Source: Paracentrotus lividus (Eukaryota > Echinodermata > Echinoidea > Camarodonta > Echinidae). From it: a stretch of DNA of 64,000 nucleotides. The translations under genes and the position numbers were made by a program. This document shows, piece after piece, positions 58,947 to 64,000 of the stretch; within the stretch, counting starts at the first letter, position 1; each line of letters opens with the position of its first letter. The stretch is from positions 43,842,164-43,906,163 of the forward strand of contig CALNVZ010003426.1 in NCBI GenBank assembly GCA_940671915.1, read 5' to 3'. The notes beneath the pieces are model-generated. The model did no database searches. It had not been told where the DNA came from and was given only the letters and a program-made list of their open reading frames with translations.

Positions 58947-61189
58947 AACTCCAACGTTTAGTTTTCCTGCTCAGAGAGATAAATTATGATGCCATCAAAG
59001 GATCAATACATATTTTTTATTTATTTTTTTTTTTTGGGGGGGGGGCGTGGGTATCCTCCCTAGGCTCCCTTTATATACGCCCCTCTTTACTTGAAGTCGT
59101 CGCACAGGTCAGGTTCAGAAATGTAAGGGAAGCTTACTTTATTTTTATTTCAACTCAACGATGTTAATCATAAAGTTAATTAATTATCATCTGAGGGTGG
59201 CACGGATGTGTTTTGAAGGTTTTACTCAGAATGTGTTGATTACGTCAAACTGAGGATCATCATATTGTGTTAAGAGACAGGTGCTTATAGATGCACTCCA
59301 TATAACATTTATAGCATTGATATTCAGAACTTTAACAAAGTCCTAAATTACTATCATGCTATACGGCCATTAAATGAAAACGTAATTTTACATCATTTTA
59401 CTAGTATCTTTCTTTAGGCAATACTTTTATAGATAATAAGAAAAAGCCCAGTGCCCTTTAATATAAAGAGTTGCAATTAGAAATCGAAATTCAGAATCCT
59501 TGTTCGATAGCGTTACAGCATAAAGGTCTCACTGTGAACCATCAAAATGGTTGTGTCAAATCTATTGCTCATATTCATTTATGGGCATTAAGTTAGTTAT
59601 CAAAAGCCATAAAACTTGATATTTTAAAGAAAGCTTTGTTGCATTCGCTTTTGTTCAAAAGACAGATCATTAACCATCAGAATTGTCCTTTCGAAATCAA
59701 TGAAGCTGATCGCAGACCTTGGTGTTACATTAGCCTACCACGAGTGACAAACAAGCTGGTGGCTCTCGGTGTCACAACCAAATTGGTGCTCAAGGTAACG
59801 TCCCTCGGATACGACTTTAAGTCGAAGCTATTATTCGGACGAGGCATCACATCGATCCAATCCATATAAAATCGTATCTACCATGTATGAATATGTAGGT
59901 TGCAGACTCTGGAGCAAGAAAGTTTAAAGTCTTGAGGACTTGGCACTCCACTGGCCTTTAGGTAATCATATTCGTCTAGAAACTCCATCGAGTCTTGATT
60001 GGCGATTAATAGCGCATGACAAAATATGTAACTAAATCGTGTGCTGTAACGTCATTACGTATATCTAATGATTTACAGGCTTTGAACTTTGAGAAAATAC
60101 TGCTTAAAGCAACATATTTACTCATAAATTGTCAAATTTATTTTGTATTACTTCCTCTGACTTTTTGTGCAGGGTGTACAATCATGTGCCATAGAGATAT
60201 TTTAAAAAAAGGCATAGACGTATGTCCCAATGGCTTAGGAACTAATTTGTTTTCCGTAATCTTTCTTGGCTAAATTTCCAAGACTGAAAAACAACTAAAT
60301 GCTGACACGTGAAACATAGTCAAAGTATAAAAAATCAAGGGTCCATTATATGATATCAAGATCTAAGATAAAGTTAAAGACTCATACCCGTTCGTTCGCT
60401 TCATTTTTCTAATTATAATTGTTTTAGGGTTGTGTGGCTTCATGATTTTTTTCTCTTTTGCCTTATTTATTTCTGCTTTATATATATATTATTTGGGTAT
60501 AATATTTTTTATTTTTGGCTCTTTCTCCATCATGCTCTCTGTGATTTGTTATAATTTTGTTTATTTAATCATCTATTTTGTCCTACTTTATCTTCCTGTT
60601 TTGTTCTGTTTATGTCGTACTTTGTTGATACTACCTTTAAAATAAAATAAGTTTTACTGTTATTGACCGAATTGCATTATCTATTTCAAATTATACTAAA
60701 CAACTTTAATTTGAATATATCAATGTTTATAATATTAGGATGCTTATAATCATAAACGGAAATGACCAAATCTTAAATATTTGAATCTTTAATTTTACGA
60801 AGCGAAAGTGTTGAATCAACATCATAGAAAAAAAATACATTGGAAAGGTCGTTTAGAGTGTTACAAAAAATGACGAAAACAAACAGTTAGCAAAAGCAAC
60901 CAAACAAGCATGCCAATAGGGCAAACAGATGAAACAAATGGAAATAGACTGAATTAAAAACAGTTATGTCGCCCTGTCACATATGACATACTGAGTGTGT
61001 GGTCCTAAAAGTATATACCGGAAGCTTTTTAGTGCTAACAGAAAATAGAAAACTACTAAGTGTGAAAGTAGCTGCAATTTATCGTCCACCACTTGGCAAA
61101 CAATACAACGATGATGTTTGATGTATAGGTTTCTTCCTGAGCTAGTAACGGCTGATTACCATCCAGACCACATGTATTAACCAACTCGT

Positions 61190-61620
61190 ATTTGGGGATA
61201 CTTAAGGATGTTTTGAATGAAATCAAACAGGTTTATTCGACAATAATGAGATTTAGCTCGTGAAACGACGAAAATAAGAACAAATTCACTATGGACATGA
61301 TCGACGTAGAGTGTTGCAACTAAAAATACCAATGTCACAGGTTTCCAACTGATTCACTAACGCCATTGTGACAGCCTAACTTTAACTTTAAGTTTAACTT
61401 AAGACTGTCATATCATGCATATTGCGTTGTAGAAAGCTTATCATGAAGTATGTATAATCTTTCTATTATCAATTGTATTCTGGGGATACTTAAGGATGTT
61501 TTGAATGAAATCAAACAAGGTCATAGACATAAAGAAGATACAATTTAGCTTGTACAACTATGAAATTACGAACAAATTCATTATCTGATTATTGAAATGA
61601 CCAACGTAACTACTATACCC
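61190..61620 (-). repeat. Diverged 290-bp tandem duplication (right arm)
   Basis: Mirror of 37750-38190. GGGGATACTTAAGGATG occurs near 61194 and 61482. Confidence 0.7.
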
Positions 61621-62610
61621 TGCATAATATAGCACGTTTAGAATTTTTAATCGTTTCTACCCGGTTAGATGAATCACTACAGAGAGGTACAATAATAATA
61701 CTAAAACTCAAAGTTTGCACTTAAAAATCGTCATTTTCAAAACTTTGTAAACTTCGGTAGTTCTCCCATCAATGATTGGGAACGGGTTTGCAAAGGTGGC
61801 GACGATACTCGAATGGAATTTCCAAAGGAGTCAGTCGAGTTCAAAGTCGTGTAGAATGGCAGACAACATGATTTACGATCACCAGCGATCGATTCCGAAA
61901 CATAGGTCATAGAAATAGCGCGAAAATTGCACAAACAGTGGGCAGAGACAAGAAAGAGCGTGTTACGATGTGGGGGTCCCTCTACGTTTAGTATACGTGT
62001 TGGTCTGTTCTTCAAGAAAACATAATGGATTTGACATGGAAGAAATAGTAATGCACTTGGAAATAACGAAATAACAATTGGAATTTGAAAGAGAATAAAC
62101 AATGACAAATAATAATAGTAAATACAGTAATATTGACAAATAGTAGCGTTTGTTGTACTCGCAGTTTATGCCTCCTCAATAATGATATAGATGATAATAA
62201 CTCTATTGGATGACATTATATACGTTATTCGTTAGGGCAATATTCCGGTATCCCTTCTGAGCCATAAAATGTAATAAATGTATAAAATGTAATAACATGG
62301 TTTGGTCATTTTTGCGTTTTTGTACACGTTTGCCGAGGGGGGGGGAGGCGTCACGAAAGTTCAAACGACCCTATTTGCAGTACAAGGAAACTTTGGGTTT
62401 GTCGACATAATGTTTTAACATGGATAATCGAGTTCCTACTTTTGGACAAGTTCCCATTTGAATATTGATATCAAAACTTAAATGTCATCCAGGGGTGTAC
62501 ACTTAATTAATAATCCAAGCTATTTCCAAAGGAATTGGATAAAATGTGTCTTTCTAGTTGATATAATTAGGCCATAAATGCCAACATACACCATGTACAT
62601 GTACACCATG

Positions 62611-62633
62611 TTCTTCTTCTTCTTCTTCTTCTT

Positions 62634-62664
<31 letters not shown>

Positions 62665-62685
62665 TTATTATTATTCTTCTTCTTC
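62611..62685. repeat. (TTC)n trinucleotide repeat
   Basis: About 17 TTC units, then four ATT units and three more TTC units. Long GAA/TTC tracts can form triplex structures. Just upstream, ACACCATGTACATGT is partly duplicated. Confidence 0.96.
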
Positions 62686-63658
62686 GTTTTCTTTCATGCT
62701 TAAAAATTGACAAGCTTTACGAAACAAATATTTGGGGTTTACAAATTATAACTTAAACATGTTAAAGACAATATTTTTCAGGGTAATATTTTTAATATAA
62801 CCAAAAAAAAATATTATACCCATTTGATATAAGAGGAATTTATACAACGATTTGTATTTTCTTTACAGATCCAAATAAACTAAATTCTCTGCAATTATAT
62901 AACGAGAAAGAAAGGAAAAGAAAAAGTAAGAAAATTTGCAAGGAAGTAAAGAATACTTGGAGGGAAGGGGGTCCCTATTCTCTTCTTTTTTTTCTCTCTC
63001 TCTTTTTTTTTTCAGCACGCTGTCTACCGTCTCGGAGCCGGGGGTGTGCCGACGTGTAACCGTAGCCCGCTCCATCCCGACCCACAAACGGTACCGATGT
63101 CTATCTACACTGTCTATTAAATCCATCATTATTGCAATGAGGCGATATATGTTTCAATTTCTCTCAATTGTTCGCAAGACGTTTCTAAACCACTCGCGCT
63201 TATCCTTAAAGCACGATATAATTTGGGGGCTGTGACTTATTTACCGTTAAACACTTGTTTATTTTGGAGACCACAAACGTGCGTCGCGTATTTTATTAGT
63301 TTTTAAACATTATATTTTATGTGTCAATCACAGCTCATAAATCAACTTGTTTGTTTGTTATTGTTGTGAATGAGAAAAGGGGGTCACTCAAACACCAGTG
63401 TCGTTTCTTTTGAAATCATTAAAAAGGGTATCAGAAAGACATCGAATTGGTATGAAGAAATCATTTCTTCGGCGTCACAATTACTCTCTGTTCATCGAAT
63501 TCGGAATATTTACCAATTGGGCTAGAGTATATCACCTTTGACAATTCCTTGTACTATATAAAAAATTAAATAAAAACGATTGAATATCGATAAATTAATA
63601 TCATCACTACAAAATAAGTTTTCCACTAGGTGGGAGATATCTTCTTGACGAGTACGCT

Positions 63659-63659
<1 letters not shown>

Positions 63660-63689
<30 letters not shown>
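63660..63689. repeat. (CA)n microsatellite
   Basis: About 15 CA units, uninterrupted. Confidence 0.96.
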
Positions 63690-63690
<1 letters not shown>

Positions 63691-63956
63691 CATACTCTGT
63701 GCAGTTTGATATAGCAGTCGTAAATGTTTCGTTACATTTTTTTTTTTCATTTTCAACACATTTTCATCGAAAAGGTATTACTTTAAAGATGTTGAAAGTC
63801 ACGAATAATCATTGGAGTTGTACCACTCTCTGCTCAACAGTGAGACGATTGACACGTTCTCTTAGTATCATTCAGTCTAATTATCAGGATAAGTCAGGAG
63901 ACTAACACAAAACACAGCAGCACTTCAAGGTTACCAAATGTGGTGTATGGTTGTGT

Positions 63957-63979
63957 GTTGGGTGGGTGGTGGGTGGCGG
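63957..63979 (+). other. Possible G-quadruplex tract
   Basis: GGGTGGGTGGTGGGTGGCGG has three GGG runs and several GG runs in 20 bases, compatible with a quadruplex. It may be the start of a G-rich repeat continuing past the window. Confidence 0.5.
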
Positions 63980-64000
63980 TGTGATGATAGGTGATGACGC

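Larger units (their letters stand above)
49766..62340 (-). repeat. Right arm of ~12.6 kb inverted duplication
   Basis: Reverse complement of 37017-49740 in full order. Small indels and some substitutions separate the arms, and each arm appears corrected by the other at different sites (see the LINE entries). This suggests allelic contigs or consensus errors more than an old duplication. Confidence 0.95.
62341..64000. other. Unique right flank, no gene recognised
   Basis: Sequence beyond the inverted duplication that has no mirror to the left of 37017. It contains (TTC)n, a pyrimidine tract at 62980-63013, a GC-richer patch at 63015-63095 with open frames on both strands but no domain, and (CA)n. 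I see no supportable coding region. Confidence 0.6.

Overview
The window reads as nuclear, non-coding DNA of an animal, most likely a marine invertebrate and possibly an echinoderm or hemichordate. It is AT-rich and full of microsatellites, G-rich minisatellite and short inverted-repeat DNA transposon remnants. There are no long open reading frames and no bacterial operon or ribosome-binding-site logic. Several dispersed repeats, such as the foldback element with a CRE/E-box core near 15 kb and the GGGGTAAGTTGTTAC family near 17 kb, are of types I associate with marine deuterostome genomes. That taxon call is inference. I find no complete protein-coding gene, rRNA or functional tRNA. The only protein homology I can defend is the carboxy-terminal end of a LINE (non-LTR retrotransposon) reverse transcriptase polyprotein, present once in each arm of a large inverted repeat.

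Two gaps of exactly 25 N set the architecture. (1) Around gap 7884-7908 a ~5.2 kb segment occurs twice in direct orientation (2690-7883 and 7909-13158). The inner edges coincide exactly with the gap, which is what two overlapping contig ends left unmerged would look like. (2) Around gap 49741-49765 a ~12.6 kb segment occurs twice in inverted orientation (37017-49740 and 49766-62340). The copies again abut the gap, and their outer edge lies in a poly-C/poly-G tract. In both pairs the copies differ mainly by one-base and homopolymer indels. About 18 kb of the 64 kb is therefore probably redundant, from haplotigs or failed merging, unless long reads prove otherwise.

Region by region: 1-2.7 kb is AT-rich with a near-perfect 28-bp hairpin, a (CT)n and a (GT)n tract. 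The 5.2 kb duplicated unit holds a G-rich ~75-bp minisatellite with higher-order order and a 1.6 kb element bounded by CCGTCACACTGAG inverted repeats. 13-23 kb is a transposon graveyard: a CRE/E-box foldback element, a TTAA-flanked element, a TA-flanked element, a nested foldback, a tRNA-derived SINE piece, several hairpins and a palindromic element with telomere-like filler. It also contains two weak exon-like open frames (14269-14556 and 15562-15891). 23-29 kb is mostly plain AT-rich sequence with simple repeats and a 73-bp tandem repeat. 29.9-31.75 kb holds a 35-bp terminal-inverted-repeat element that carries 30-bp direct iterations of its own terminus, followed two bases later by a short TTAA/CCC piggyBac-like element. 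32-37 kb has long microsatellites. 37-62 kb is the inverted duplication with the LINE remnant, a SINE, two copies per arm of a ~240-bp inverted-repeat element and several two-unit tandem duplications. 62.3-64 kb is unique sequence with (TTC)n, (CA)n and a G-rich end.

No genes here work together as a pathway. The biology visible is repeat turnover. I did not find a convincing undescribed functional system; the best candidates for novelty are the two unusual inverted-repeat elements (5.4-7.0 kb and 29.9-31.5 kb).
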